From positions 248,001 to 312,000 of the forward strand of contig NZ_KB894529.1 of the NCBI RefSeq assembly GCF_000374465.1: a stretch of DNA of 64,000 bases, read 5' to 3'. The stretch is from Ahrensia kielensis DSM 5890. Lineage in GTDB: Bacteria > Pseudomonadota > Alphaproteobacteria > Rhizobiales > Rhizobiaceae. The notes under the pieces were generated by a model, which was not told where the DNA came from, ran no database searches, and worked only from the letters and a program-made list of their open reading frames with translations. Below, one piece after another: positions 28,264-35,928 of the stretch; positions within the stretch are counted from its first letter, which is position 1; every line of letters begins with the position of its first letter. The translations under genes and the position numbers were made by a program.

Positions 28264-28596
28264 AATTCCTACAGAATGTTTCAACCGCGACAAGTCAAAG
28301 CTATTTGGCGGGTGCCAAATCTGAGGGACTAGCTCTTGAGGGTAATGGATATGTGTCTCTTACCCCTACCCCCTGTTCAAATTTGCGGATAATGCGCACG
28401 CAGGTATCGCACGGGTACAGAAAACCAAAAGCCACCAAGTTCCAACATACCCCCCCGTGGGGGAGTGGCATTGTTCAGCACGTCAAATCGGGACACCGAC
28501 GCTGAAGTTCAAGCAACATAAACCGCGACAATTTTTGTTCGCTCACAATTAAAATTATTCCCGCTTCTGAGCAGGGAACAGCATGGAGAATCAACC
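28264..28596. other. 333-bp gap without a supported gene
   Basis: Between the DUF6950 gene and the next small ORF there is no frame with a good ribosome site or family similarity; a frame from 28245 overlaps the DUF6950 gene and looks random. A short C5/G5 hairpin lies near 28452-28466. In ordinary head modules the terminase and portal genes would stand in this neighbourhood, so this gap may be a deletion scar. Confidence 0.4.
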
Positions 28597-28851
28597 ATGA
28601 CTTTACCGAAACAACCTTCAATCGAAGATATTAAAACTAGACGCGCAATAGATAGAACTTTGCACAAATGCGTCGAGCAAATGCATCATGAAATGGGAGC
28701 GCCTATTTCGCTGATTATCGATCGGCTTCTCACTTACGCTTTGGTCACAAGTATCAGCGGCATCGGTAGCAAAGAAACAGCAAGGCGTATGCGCCTGTTC
28801 ACTGAGCGCGTTGATAGTGGATTGCTCGATGCAAAACACCCTAAGACTTGA
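28597..28851 (+). CDS. Hypothetical small protein
   Basis: An 84-residue basic protein, predicted helical, with PISLIIDRLLTYALVTSISG in the middle and no recognised domain. GGAG stands ten bases before the ATG. The segment with EMGAPISLIIDRLLTYA recalls RHH- or Arc-like small regulators only vaguely; no function is claimed. Confidence 0.6.
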   Translation: MTLPKQPSIEDIKTRRAIDRTLHKCVEQMHHEMGAPISLIIDRLLTYALVTSISGIGSKETARRMRLFTERVDSGLLDAKHPKT

Positions 28852-28866
28852 CTTCACTAGGAACAT

Positions 28867-29001
28867 ATGCCTATATTCATGGTGGCTCGATTGGGCGATT
28901 TACCAGCTATGCTGGACTTCAAACCAACTAGCCACCTTCGAATGTACCGGCCACCTAACCGGACGCGAGGCAGAACTGAGCAGCGATGCTCAACGCTTTG
29001 A
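28867..29001 (+). CDS. Candidate 44-residue protein before the prohead protease
   Basis: ATG at 28867, five bases after AGGA, opens 44 codons (MPIFMVARLGDLPAMLDFKP ... RGRTEQRCSTL). Very basic C-terminus, no known domain. It is too short to judge by coding statistics and may be a chance frame or a remnant of a larger head gene. A competing 72-codon frame (28811-29029) covers the same bases but lacks a ribosome site. Confidence 0.3.
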   Translation: MPIFMVARLGDLPAMLDFKPTSHLRMYRPPNRTRGRTEQRCSTL

Positions 29002-29025
29002 CATACATTTAATGAAGGTGAGCGC

Positions 29026-29706
29026 ATGAGCTTATTTCACAAATTCCAACCTGAAAGCTTTAGGCTTGCACCTGCGCTTGATCTTGAAATCAAGAGCGAT
29101 GGTAATGGCCGTATTGAAGGCTACGCTTCCACATTTGGCGGCGAGGCAGATCGACAAGGTGACATAGTATCGATCGGTGCATTTGAACGGACGCTTGCTG
29201 AGCATAAGAACGGCGGCACTCTCCCAGCGATGCTTTGGTCACATCGACAAGAAGAACTAATAGGGCGCTGGACTAACATTCACGAAGATACCAAGGGCTT
29301 GCATGTCGCTGGTCAAATCAACATGAAAACCACTCGTGGCCGTGAAGCCTACGAGCATGTCGCGGCAGGTGATGCTGGTGCGTTTTCAATTGGCTATTTC
29401 ATCCCAGATGGTGGCCGCAAATACAATTCAGATGGCAGCTTTACATTGCTGGACGTTGATCTTTTCGAGGTCTCAGTTGTGGCTATCCCTGCCAATCCGA
29501 GAGCCAAAATAACAAGCGTTAAATCGTTGAACTCAAAGAGCGAGCTTATCGACATTCTTCGTGATGCCGGACTCGCAAAGGCTGCGGCTGCGCGATTGGC
29601 CGCTGGTGGCTGGCCTGCACTCAGCAACACAGACGATACAGAACTTAAAGCAAAACAACTTGCATCGATTATCGACGCAGCAACGCATAACCTAAGAGGT
29701 AATTAA
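29026..29706 (+). CDS. HK97-family prohead protease
   Basis: A 226-residue phage maturation protease (peptidase U35/S78). The N-terminal RIEGYASTFGGEADRQGDIV motif, catalytic His73 in LWSHRQEELIGRW, catalytic Ser121 in AGAFSIGY and the LFEVSVVAIPANPRA strand are all present, so it should be active. It cleaves the delta domain of the capsid protein during head assembly. A GAAGGTGAG ribosome site precedes the ATG; the capsid gene follows two bases after its stop. The final 60 residues (VKSLNSKSELIDILRDAGLA and on) look like a helical scaffold or targeting extension. Confidence 0.95.
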   Translation: MSLFHKFQPESFRLAPALDLEIKSDGNGRIEGYASTFGGEADRQGDIVSIGAFERTLAEHKNGGTLPAMLWSHRQEELIGRWTNIHEDTKGLHVAGQINMKTTRGREAYEHVAAGDAGAFSIGYFIPDGGRKYNSDGSFTLLDVDLFEVSVVAIPANPRAKITSVKSLNSKSELIDILRDAGLAKAAAARLAAGGWPALSNTDDTELKAKQLASIIDAATHNLRGN

Positions 29707-29707
29707 C

Positions 29708-30904
29708 ATGCGACACGACAAAACATTTCAGAACACAGCTAAAGCTTCCCTTATGGCGATGGCGGCGGCTGGTAAGCATCTACAAACTAAAGATGGCGAT
29801 CCGTTTGATATTCTTGCCAAGAAATTTGGCGATCACAACACGGAAATGCTTAAGCGTATTGGTGAGACTGACCAGCGCGTGAGTGGCGTTGTTGAGGCAA
29901 TGGCTGATATTGAACAGAAATTCTCACGAGCAAACTTTAGCGGTGGAATGGACACCTCAGAAAAGACTTGGGGCGAACAGTTCACTAAAGGCGAGGGTTT
30001 TGAATCATTCGTTGAAGAAAAGTCACGTCCAGGGCGTTTCCGAATGAATGTCAAAGGAACGCTGCTAACTAACGCTGATAGCGCTGGGGCATTAGGCGTG
30101 CCTAGTTTCAGAGATAAGCCTGTAATGCTTCCACAGCGTCGAATGACAATTCGTAGCTTATTGAATGTGATTAAGGTTGAAAGCGGTGAAATCGAATATC
30201 CTGCGCAAACCTCACGCACTAACAATGCCGCTCCAGTTGCTGAAAATACCAAAAAGCCTGAAAGCGATATGGCTTTCGAAATGAAAACAGCAAAAACGCG
30301 GGTGATTGCTCACTTCGTAAAAGCATCGCGCCAAATCCTTGAGGATTCTTCACAGCTACGCGGCACAATCGACAGCGAGCTTGTTTATGGCTTGTCACTT
30401 GTGGAGGAAGCCCAGCTATTGAATGGCGATGGCACTGGCGAAAACCTTGACGGCATGGTCACCAACGCAACTGCTTATGCAGCGCCTTTTACAGTGGCTA
30501 GTGAGACAATGATCGATAGGATCGGTTTGGCTATCCTGCAGAACGCTTTAGCGGATTATCCCGCTACAGGTATTATCGTGCATCATTCGGACTGGATGCG
30601 TATGCGATTGCTCAAAGACACCGATGGAAAATACATTCTCGGTGATCCGCAAAGCAATGTTGAGCCTAATCTGTTCGGTCTTCCAGTCGTGCCAACTCAG
30701 GCAATGGAACTAGACAAGTTCCTAGTCGGTGATTTTCAGATGGCAGCAACCCTCTATGACCGCTGGGATGCACGTGTTGAAGCTGGTTATGAAAACGACG
30801 ACTTCACTAAAAACAGAGTCACCTTGCTTGCTGAGGAGCGCATTGCGCTAGCCTTGAAGCGTCCTAAAGCGCTGACATTCGGCGACTTCGGAAACGTCTC
30901 TTAA
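29708..30904 (+). CDS. HK97-fold major capsid protein
   Basis: A 398-residue capsid protein. Residues 1-95 form a charged helical delta-like domain (AKKFGDHNTEMLKRIGETDQ...) expected to be removed by the protease. The mature part begins about residue 100 and shows family landmarks: GALGVPSFRDKPVMLPQRRM, the P-domain helix LVYGLSLVEEAQLLNGDGTG, IVHHSDWMRMRLLKD, and the C-terminal LLAEERIALALKRPKALTFG. Length and layout are standard, so the gene is intact. It is followed by a strong terminator, closing the head module without any connector or tail genes. Confidence 0.96.
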   Translation: MRHDKTFQNTAKASLMAMAAAGKHLQTKDGDPFDILAKKFGDHNTEMLKRIGETDQRVSGVVEAMADIEQKFSRANFSGGMDTSEKTWGEQFTKGEGFESFVEEKSRPGRFRMNVKGTLLTNADSAGALGVPSFRDKPVMLPQRRMTIRSLLNVIKVESGEIEYPAQTSRTNNAAPVAENTKKPESDMAFEMKTAKTRVIAHFVKASRQILEDSSQLRGTIDSELVYGLSLVEEAQLLNGDGTGENLDGMVTNATAYAAPFTVASETMIDRIGLAILQNALADYPATGIIVHHSDWMRMRLLKDTDGKYILGDPQSNVEPNLFGLPVVPTQAMELDKFLVGDFQMAATLYDRWDARVEAGYENDDFTKNRVTLLAEERIALALKRPKALTFGDFGNVS

Positions 30905-30943
30905 AGAATTGTGGCCGCGTTACCTCCGGCGCGGCAACATAAG

Positions 30944-30985
30944 GCGGGTGAGCTAAGATCCCTTTGAGCTCCCCGCTATTTTTTT
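30944..30985 (+). terminator. Terminator after the capsid gene
   Basis: GCGGGTGAGCT pairs with AGCTCCCCGC (one mismatch or bulge) around a 12-base loop, followed by TATTTTTTT. It ends the rightward operon of the element and separates the lipoprotein genes as their own units. Confidence 0.75.
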
Positions 30986-31128
30986 AATTTCATACGGCCA
31001 AAAATGAGACCAACAAGCGGTTTGGCTGTGTATTACTCGGTACGTTCTTCCAATATATTAAATACAGTCTGGTCAGTTGAATGAATTTCTGCAACATAAA
31101 TGCAGGGGTACTTTCTGAGGGGGATTTT

Positions 31129-31467
31129 ATGAACAGAACTACTATTGCGCTTGGGCTAAGCGTACTTGTAATCACGTCTTGCGCTAAGCGACCTGATGCA
31201 ATTTCACCGTCCGCAATTCCTGAATCAGCTTACACAAACTTATCGTGCAGCGATTTAGCTAAGACGCGAGCTGATGAAGAGGCAAATTTGAAAGCTTTAT
31301 CCGTCCAGCAAACCAACGCAGCTAACGGTGATGCCTTTGGTGTTTTCCTTATCGGCGTTCCTATGGGCAGCGTGACAGGTGGAGACAAAGAAGGTCTAAT
31401 TTCAGTTTCTAAGGGCAAAATTCAAGCGATGGAAGCTAACCGCCTTAGTAAAGGCTGTGGTGGCTAA
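31129..31467 (+). CDS. Small lipoprotein of the element
   Basis: A 112-residue protein with a lipobox-type signal peptide (GLSVLVITSC, lipid on Cys17) and a helical mature part with one further Cys pair (NLSCSDLAK, SKGCGG). Short lipoproteins with a SCSDL...A.....L segment and a small-residue hydrophobic stretch (FLIGVPMGSVTGG) are frequent in rhizobial prophages. GAGGGGG stands five bases before the ATG at 31129; the longer frame from 31081 is not supported. Its stop is two bases from the next lipoprotein gene. Possible role in envelope change or phage exclusion (inference). Confidence 0.75.
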   Translation: MNRTTIALGLSVLVITSCAKRPDAISPSAIPESAYTNLSCSDLAKTRADEEANLKALSVQQTNAANGDAFGVFLIGVPMGSVTGGDKEGLISVSKGKIQAMEANRLSKGCGG

Positions 31468-31468
31468 T

Positions 31469-31843
31469 ATGAAACGTGCAATCATTTTAACTGGTCTTTT
31501 GGTCGTCTCAGGATGCGGAACAACCGCGCAAAATGCAGACGTTAACCAAGGGCTTGCACTTAAAGCCAACGCCGTTGCAGAAGTTTCCAACGTTCAAGTG
31601 TTTGAAACTGGTCCCGCTGGAACAAGTTGGCGCAACGAGGTCAAAGGCGTTTCGTGCAAAAATAAACTGTACGATCCGGCCCCATCCGAGGCAAACGCAC
31701 TCAACCTAATGAAAAAACAAGCAGCCGAAAGAGGATTTAACGCAGTCCATTCTGTGACTGTGAATAATTTAGGCGCTGCTGCTGTGGCGATAAATTGCTG
31801 GTCAGCGTTAGAAGCGAAGGGCGTTGCGTTTAACAGTCCTTGA
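31469..31843 (+). CDS. Lipoprotein with RcsF-like pattern
   Basis: A 124-residue lipoprotein (signal MKRAIILTGLLVVSGC, lipid Cys16). The mature domain GVSCKNKLYDPAPSEANALN then LMKKQAAERGFNAVHSVTV and a late INCWSALEAKGVA follows the order of RcsF: G-x-SC, a helix with AA-x-x-xNAV, then a C-terminal Cys and strand. RcsF is an outer-membrane sensor lipoprotein of enterobacteria; here only the fold is suggested, by eye, and no Rcs system is implied. It is the second gene of a two-lipoprotein operon. Confidence 0.72.
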   Translation: MKRAIILTGLLVVSGCGTTAQNADVNQGLALKANAVAEVSNVQVFETGPAGTSWRNEVKGVSCKNKLYDPAPSEANALNLMKKQAAERGFNAVHSVTVNNLGAAAVAINCWSALEAKGVAFNSP

Positions 31844-32048
31844 TGCGGATTTTGACTTTGATGCACTTATAGTTGGCAGCTTAAGCGCGTCATATCGACG
31901 TTATCCGCGCACTGGATTATGCATAATCAAGCATTCACGCTCAGATCAGCAGGCGCATTCGATGCGGTGTTTGGGTAACGATCTAGTTAAATAAGATAAC
32001 ATGAGAAAGGATATTATTCCTAAATTCATTTGACTCAAAATGAAGATT

Positions 32049-32063
32049 GTTCCTATTTTGTTC
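32049..32063 (+). promoter_or_regulatory. LexA box (SOS operator) before the Y-family polymerase
   Basis: GTTCCTATTTTGTTC matches the alphaproteobacterial LexA consensus GTTC-N7-GTTC exactly and ends 18 bases before the polymerase ATG. This predicts repression by host LexA and induction by DNA damage. No other perfect box was noticed in the element. Confidence 0.82.
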
Positions 32064-32081
32064 TTTTAATGGAATCGGAAC

Positions 32082-33329
32082 ATGCGCAAGCCTACAACAA
32101 TCGAAACACTATATTTGGACTTCGACGGCTTCTTTGCGTCTGTGGAGCAGCAAGCACGTCCCGCCTTGCGTGGCAAACCCATTGGCATCGTTCCGTTTGA
32201 GGGAACAAAGCATACCGTTGTCATTGCGTGTTCAAAAGAAGCCAAAGCCAGAGGCTGTCATAATGTGATGAACGTACCGGATGCGCTCAAAGCTTGTCCT
32301 GAACTTATACTCGTTCCTCAGACACCTGATTTATACAGACGCGCACACAACACATTGCTGGCAGAGATCAACGCGGTGATCCCTGTGGATGCTGTTAAGT
32401 CAATTGATGAACTGACCTGCCGCCTTGATAGTTCACAGATCAAAAAGCCTCAGGAATTGGCCGATAGAATACACGGCAGAATTGAGCGCTATGTTGGGCC
32501 GCATATCACATGCTCAATTGGCTTTGCTGCCAACCGGCAACTCGCAAAGATCGCCTGCAAACAGGATAAGCCGAACGGAACAACCATTTGGACACCCGAT
32601 CTTGTACCGCAAATTCTCTATCCAATACCCTTTGAAGATATTCCTGGCATTGGTGGCAGTATGCAAAAGCGCCTCAATAAGATCGGCGTGTATGACATGC
32701 AGAAGCTGCTTGCTCTGTCTCCAAAGCACATGCGCAAGATATGGAATAATGTGACAGGTGAGCGGCTTTGGTACGCTCTTCATGGCTATGCAATTCAAGC
32801 ACAGAAATCTGAACGCGGTATGTTTGGCCATGGGCGCGTATTGCCACCAGATCAACGCTCACTACCAGAAGCTTTTGAGATTGCCCGAATGCTGCTTATC
32901 AAGGCAGCGCGGCGTATGCGCAAGGCGGGTTACTATTCACACAAGCTCTATCTTTGGTGCGGTATGCGTGAAAGCTCATACAGTACGTCTATTGCTCTAT
33001 CCGGTGTTTATGATGACAAAGCCTGCATAGATGGCCTGAAAACCTTGTGGGCACGTTTGGAAGCGACTGTGCCGCGATCAAGCCGCATCATTCGCGTTGG
33101 CGTAACTTTCGGCGATATAAAGCTGGCAGGGCAGCGCCAGACCGATATGCTCTTAAACGACGATCCTGAGCGCCAGAAGTGGGAACGGGTTTCCCACGCT
33201 ATTGACAAACTCAATGCAAAATATAGCGGCTCCGTTGTTACGCTTGGGCCGTGGACACCACCAAAGGGTGGCCACCTTGGGGGTAAGATCAGCTTTACAA
33301 GAATACCGCGTGCGGAGGACTTCTGGTGA
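32082..33329 (+). CDS. Y-family DNA polymerase (DinB/ImuB/UmuC group)
   Basis: A 415-residue translesion polymerase. The catalytic acids are present: Asp13 in YLDFDGFFASVEQ and Asp109-Glu110 in KSIDELTCRL, so it should be active, unlike ImuB. The steric filter and finger region (ACSKEAKARGCHNVMNV) and the helix-hairpin-helix thumb (FEDIPGIGGSMQKRLNKIGV) are normal; the little-finger domain fills the C-terminus. It has no clear C-terminal beta-clamp motif of the QL(S/D)LF type. A LexA box just upstream puts it under SOS control. It overlaps the zinc-ribbon gene by four bases. Similar pairs occur on alphaproteobacterial mobile elements. Confidence 0.93.
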   Translation: MRKPTTIETLYLDFDGFFASVEQQARPALRGKPIGIVPFEGTKHTVVIACSKEAKARGCHNVMNVPDALKACPELILVPQTPDLYRRAHNTLLAEINAVIPVDAVKSIDELTCRLDSSQIKKPQELADRIHGRIERYVGPHITCSIGFAANRQLAKIACKQDKPNGTTIWTPDLVPQILYPIPFEDIPGIGGSMQKRLNKIGVYDMQKLLALSPKHMRKIWNNVTGERLWYALHGYAIQAQKSERGMFGHGRVLPPDQRSLPEAFEIARMLLIKAARRMRKAGYYSHKLYLWCGMRESSYSTSIALSGVYDDKACIDGLKTLWARLEATVPRSSRIIRVGVTFGDIKLAGQRQTDMLLNDDPERQKWERVSHAIDKLNAKYSGSVVTLGPWTPPKGGHLGGKISFTRIPRAEDFW

Positions 33330-33577
33330 ACTGGCGCACAGAACTCCAACTGACGGACATTGGCGAAGGTGAGCGCTTGGAAGTCACATGCCGTATATGC
33401 GGCCACACACGTTATGAAGACCCGCAGGAATTAGCACAGCGCCCCGGACTTGAGTTTTCTTATCTTGATGAAGCAGAAGCCCAATTGATCTGCCATAGAC
33501 GCGGATGCAGAGGCGCAGTTCGTCTAGCTTTATCGATGGAAACAGAGACAGAGGGATTTATAGGTGGTTTAGCTTGA
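33326..33577 (+). CDS. Small zinc-ribbon-like partner of the Y-family polymerase
   Basis: An 83-residue protein starting at GTG, with GGAGG eight bases before. CRICGHTRYEDP and ICHRRGCRG give a CxxC...CxxxxC zinc-binding pattern. The four-base overlap with the polymerase stop shows tight coupling; a role as polymerase accessory or DNA-binding factor is inference. Confidence 0.8.
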   Translation: MNWRTELQLTDIGEGERLEVTCRICGHTRYEDPQELAQRPGLEFSYLDEAEAQLICHRRGCRGAVRLALSMETETEGFIGGLA

Positions 33578-33603
33578 GGAAAAATCCGAATCTAAAACTT
33601 TCT

Positions 33604-33689
33604 ATGTCGCATATATGTTGCATGGATTTGCGGTGTCTATTTGAAAACCCTTGGAAATCAAGGGGAACCAGATGCAACAAAGTGCAACA
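33604..33689. promoter_or_regulatory. Putative integrase arm-binding sites (right)
   Basis: ATGTCGCA at 33604 and ATGTTGCA at 33615 repeat the left octamers at the same 11-bp spacing in swapped order, and an inverted pair TGCAACA at 33673 and 33683 (10 bp apart) follows. These lie between the last gene and the right att repeat. Two arm regions of unequal complexity are typical of P and P' arms. Confidence 0.55.
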
Positions 33690-33744
33690 CAGGAAAACGG
33701 ACTATTAAAATTACGAAACCCGTAAGCCATTGTTTTCACTGTGA

Positions 33745-33795
33745 AAAAAGTGGTGCCCGAGGGCGGATTTGAACCACCGACACGCGGATTTTCAA
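33745..33795. repeat. Right attachment site within tRNA-Phe
   Basis: 51 bases identical to 23883-23933. It restores the 3' half of tRNA-Phe, so the tRNA stays functional after integration. Confidence 0.95.
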
Positions 33796-33825
33796 TCCGC
33801 TGCTCTACCCCTGAGCTACTCGGGC
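33751..33825 (-). tRNA. tRNA-Phe (GAA)
   Basis: A 75-nt cloverleaf on the minus strand with encoded CCA. Acceptor GCCCGAG/CTCGGGC, D arm with GCTC/GAGC, anticodon stem GCGGA/TCCGC around loop TTGAAAA (anticodon GAA), T loop TTCAAAT. It is the integration target; only the 5' half (33796-33825) predates the element. Confidence 0.97.
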
Positions 33826-33989
33826 TACTCAGCCGATTGGCTGGTGAGGTGGGCGGGTTATAGCACTAAATTTTACTCTGTCCAGCCGCAACATTTAAGA
33901 AAATACAGTCTTTCATCACGAATGCAGAAAGTTTTGCAATTTGTTGACCTTGGCAGCCTAACATAGCCAAAATATTTGCAGGAAAAGCC

Positions 33990-35033
33990 ATGACTGAAGC
34001 TAATAAACAAATGTGGAACTGGGGAATCATTGGCACAGGGGCCATCGCCCAGAAATTTGCGAGTGATCTTAGTCATGTAGCAGGCGCAAAAAAGGCAGCT
34101 ATATTCTCTCGCACGCTAAAAAACGCCACTGATTTTGCATCGAAACACGCTTTCACGCATAGTTATGACGACTTGCAGGAGTTTCTCGCGCAACCAAATT
34201 TGGACATCATTTATATCGCGACCCCGCATATTGCGCATCGCGAGCAGGCGCTGGCGGCAATCAAAGCTGGCAAACCAGTACTGATTGAAAAACCCATCGC
34301 TATGACTTCGAGCGACGTTATAGAAATCAAAGCCGCCGCCAGTGAGCACAATGTTTTGGTTATGGAAGCACTATGGTCACGTTTTCTACCTGCCGTGCAA
34401 TTTGCCAAAGCCATTTTGCAAAAAGGCGACATCGGGGAAATTAAACGGGCAGAGGTAAGCCTTTATTTCGAACGCGACTATGATCCATCTGATCGGTTGT
34501 ACGATCCAGCCTTGGGCGGCGGCGTATTGCATGATCTGGGTGTCTATCCGATTTCACTGGCAAGGTATTTGCTTGGTGAGCTGGAATTGGTTTCAAGTGA
34601 GTGGAAAGCTGCCCCCAATGGCGTCAACAAGTCAGCGACACTCCATTTAAAATCCGGCGCTATGCCCATTACGATCAATGTGGGCTTTGGGCCAGAACAG
34701 GGTAACACATTTGACATATATGGCGAAAAAGGAGCGCTGCGGATTGATCGGCATTTCTTGCGCACGGATTCAGCAGCCATCTGGCATGGCGCTCAAAGCC
34801 ATTTACCCCCAGCAAGCGGCGGCTTCATAAATCGTCTTCGAAATAAATTTTCTTTGCAAGGCGGAACACGCAAAACATTTGCGCGGCAAAGTCACGGGCT
34901 TAATTTTCAAGCTGCAGCATTTCAGGCTGCGCTCGGGCAAAAATTACCCGAACATGCAGTGATGCCACTTGATGAAAGCGCAGAGGTTTTACACATCATC
35001 GAGCAGGTTTTAGCAAAGCCTGCTTCGGCGTAA
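33990..35033 (+). CDS. Gfo/Idh/MocA-family NAD(P)-dependent oxidoreductase
   Basis: A 347-residue dehydrogenase. The Rossmann motif WGIIGTGAIAQKFASDL is at residues 11-27, the family Lys motif EKPIAM at about 95, and the active-site Asp-x-x-x-His-like region GGGVLHDLGVYPI at about 170. Members oxidise or epimerise sugars, inositols or trans-dihydrodiols. The substrate is not evident. It lies directly beyond tRNA-Phe and ends next to a convergent gene with no gap, so it is the first chromosomal gene right of the element. Confidence 0.92.
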   Translation: MTEANKQMWNWGIIGTGAIAQKFASDLSHVAGAKKAAIFSRTLKNATDFASKHAFTHSYDDLQEFLAQPNLDIIYIATPHIAHREQALAAIKAGKPVLIEKPIAMTSSDVIEIKAAASEHNVLVMEALWSRFLPAVQFAKAILQKGDIGEIKRAEVSLYFERDYDPSDRLYDPALGGGVLHDLGVYPISLARYLLGELELVSSEWKAAPNGVNKSATLHLKSGAMPITINVGFGPEQGNTFDIYGEKGALRIDRHFLRTDSAAIWHGAQSHLPPASGGFINRLRNKFSLQGGTRKTFARQSHGLNFQAAAFQAALGQKLPEHAVMPLDESAEVLHIIEQVLAKPASA

Positions 35034-35435
35034 TTAGTTCGCAGCTTTCGGCTCATCAAATTCTTTGGCTATTCCCATGAACCGGCGCATGAATTTTTCC
35101 ATATAGCCAAGTCCGCGCTCAAACTCTTCTTCGCTTGGCAAACCTTCTTTGTTTGCCAAAGGAGTCCCGACAGAGAGCCTTTTCTCAAGAGCGGCTACCC
35201 GATCTTCAAGAGCTGAAATATCTTCATTAAAAGCGGCACGTTCATCGGCTGCCATTTTGCAAATGATCTGGTCATTTTGTGTTTGGCACATCGACATAGC
35301 ACCGGACTGAGTGTCCATGCGCACATAGCCGTTATCAACTTTCACCATGACATAGCGACCTTCCGCCAATGCACTCGTGCACATTATGGCAGTCAATATG
35401 CCTGTGACTGTCATCATTTGTTTCAGGTAAATCAT
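35034..35435 (-). CDS. Conserved hypothetical periplasmic protein with coiled coil
   Basis: A 133-residue protein with a signal peptide (TGILTAIMCTSALAEG), a short domain with two Cys (AMSMCQTQNDQIICKMAADE) and a coiled coil (FNEDISALEDRVAALEKRL). Proteins with a GRY.M...DNG..R.D...G..S.C pattern are widespread in Rhizobiales but uncharacterised. The two Cys could form a disulfide. Convergent with, and directly touching, the oxidoreductase gene. Confidence 0.75.
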   Translation of the reverse strand: MIYLKQMMTVTGILTAIMCTSALAEGRYVMVKVDNGYVRMDTQSGAMSMCQTQNDQIICKMAADERAAFNEDISALEDRVAALEKRLSVGTPLANKEGLPSEEEFERGLGYMEKFMRRFMGIAKEFDEPKAAN

Positions 35436-35560
35436 AATGGTCCCTTTTGAAACTGAACTATCTCATCTGACACATATCCTTACAAGGCGACAGAATTTAG
35501 ACAATAATCCGTGTATCTGGTCACAGTCCTCTTTCAACAGCAGAAAAATGACCATAAAAG

Positions 35561-35920
35561 ATGCCCATGACACAGAAATTGATTTATAAAATCGCGACAC
35601 GCGACCAATGGGAAAAGGCTGAAAAAACCGGCTTTTTTGAAGGCGCTCCGATTGATCTTGCCGATGGGTACATTCATTTTTCGACTGCTGCGACTGTTCG
35701 CGAAACGGCCGCCAAGCATTTTGCAGGTCAAGATTCGCTTTTGCTCATTGCAGTTGATGAAGCTGCTTTAGGTGACAAACTAAAATATGAAGTCTCGCGC
35801 GGCAATGCTTTGTTCCCTCACCTTTATGACAAGCTCAATTTAAACGCTGTCATCTGGGCCGCTGAATTACCGCTTGATGACAATCAGTTACATATTTTTC
35901 CAGAGAATTTCGAAGGTTAA
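35561..35920 (+). CDS. DUF952 family protein
   Basis: A 119-residue DUF952 (COG3502) protein: YKIATRDQWEKAEKTGFFEG, then DLADGYIHFSTAATVRETAA and LFPHLYDKLNLNAV. The family has an ADP-ribosyltransferase-like fold but no proven activity. It stands eight bases before pyrD, an association common in Rhizobiales, so the two are probably co-transcribed. ATG at 35567 is an alternative start. Confidence 0.88.
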   Translation: MPMTQKLIYKIATRDQWEKAEKTGFFEGAPIDLADGYIHFSTAATVRETAAKHFAGQDSLLLIAVDEAALGDKLKYEVSRGNALFPHLYDKLNLNAVIWAAELPLDDNQLHIFPENFEG

Positions 35921-35928
35921 AACAGTTT

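Larger units (their letters stand above)
23883..33795. mobile_element. Integrated element in tRNA-Phe, candidate capsid-encoding phage satellite
   Basis: Bounded by perfect 51-bp direct repeats (23883-23933 and 33745-33795), the right copy being part of an intact tRNA-Phe; the repeat-to-repeat unit is 9862 bp. In order it holds an integrase and tandem RHH repressor on the minus strand, then on the plus strand an AlpA/excisionase-like protein, a Cys-rich protein, three small unknowns, a winged-helix replication-like protein with iterons, DUF6074, DUF6950, small unknowns, HK97 prohead protease, HK97 major capsid protein, two lipoproteins, a LexA-boxed Y-family polymerase and a zinc-ribbon protein. 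No portal, terminase, connector, tail or lysis gene is recognisable. Size and content suit a satellite; a decayed prophage is the alternative. Confidence 0.88.

Noticed and set aside
28245-28505. 86-codon ORF after the DUF6950 gene
   Set aside because: Overlaps the DUF6950 end, has no ribosome site and an atypical composition.
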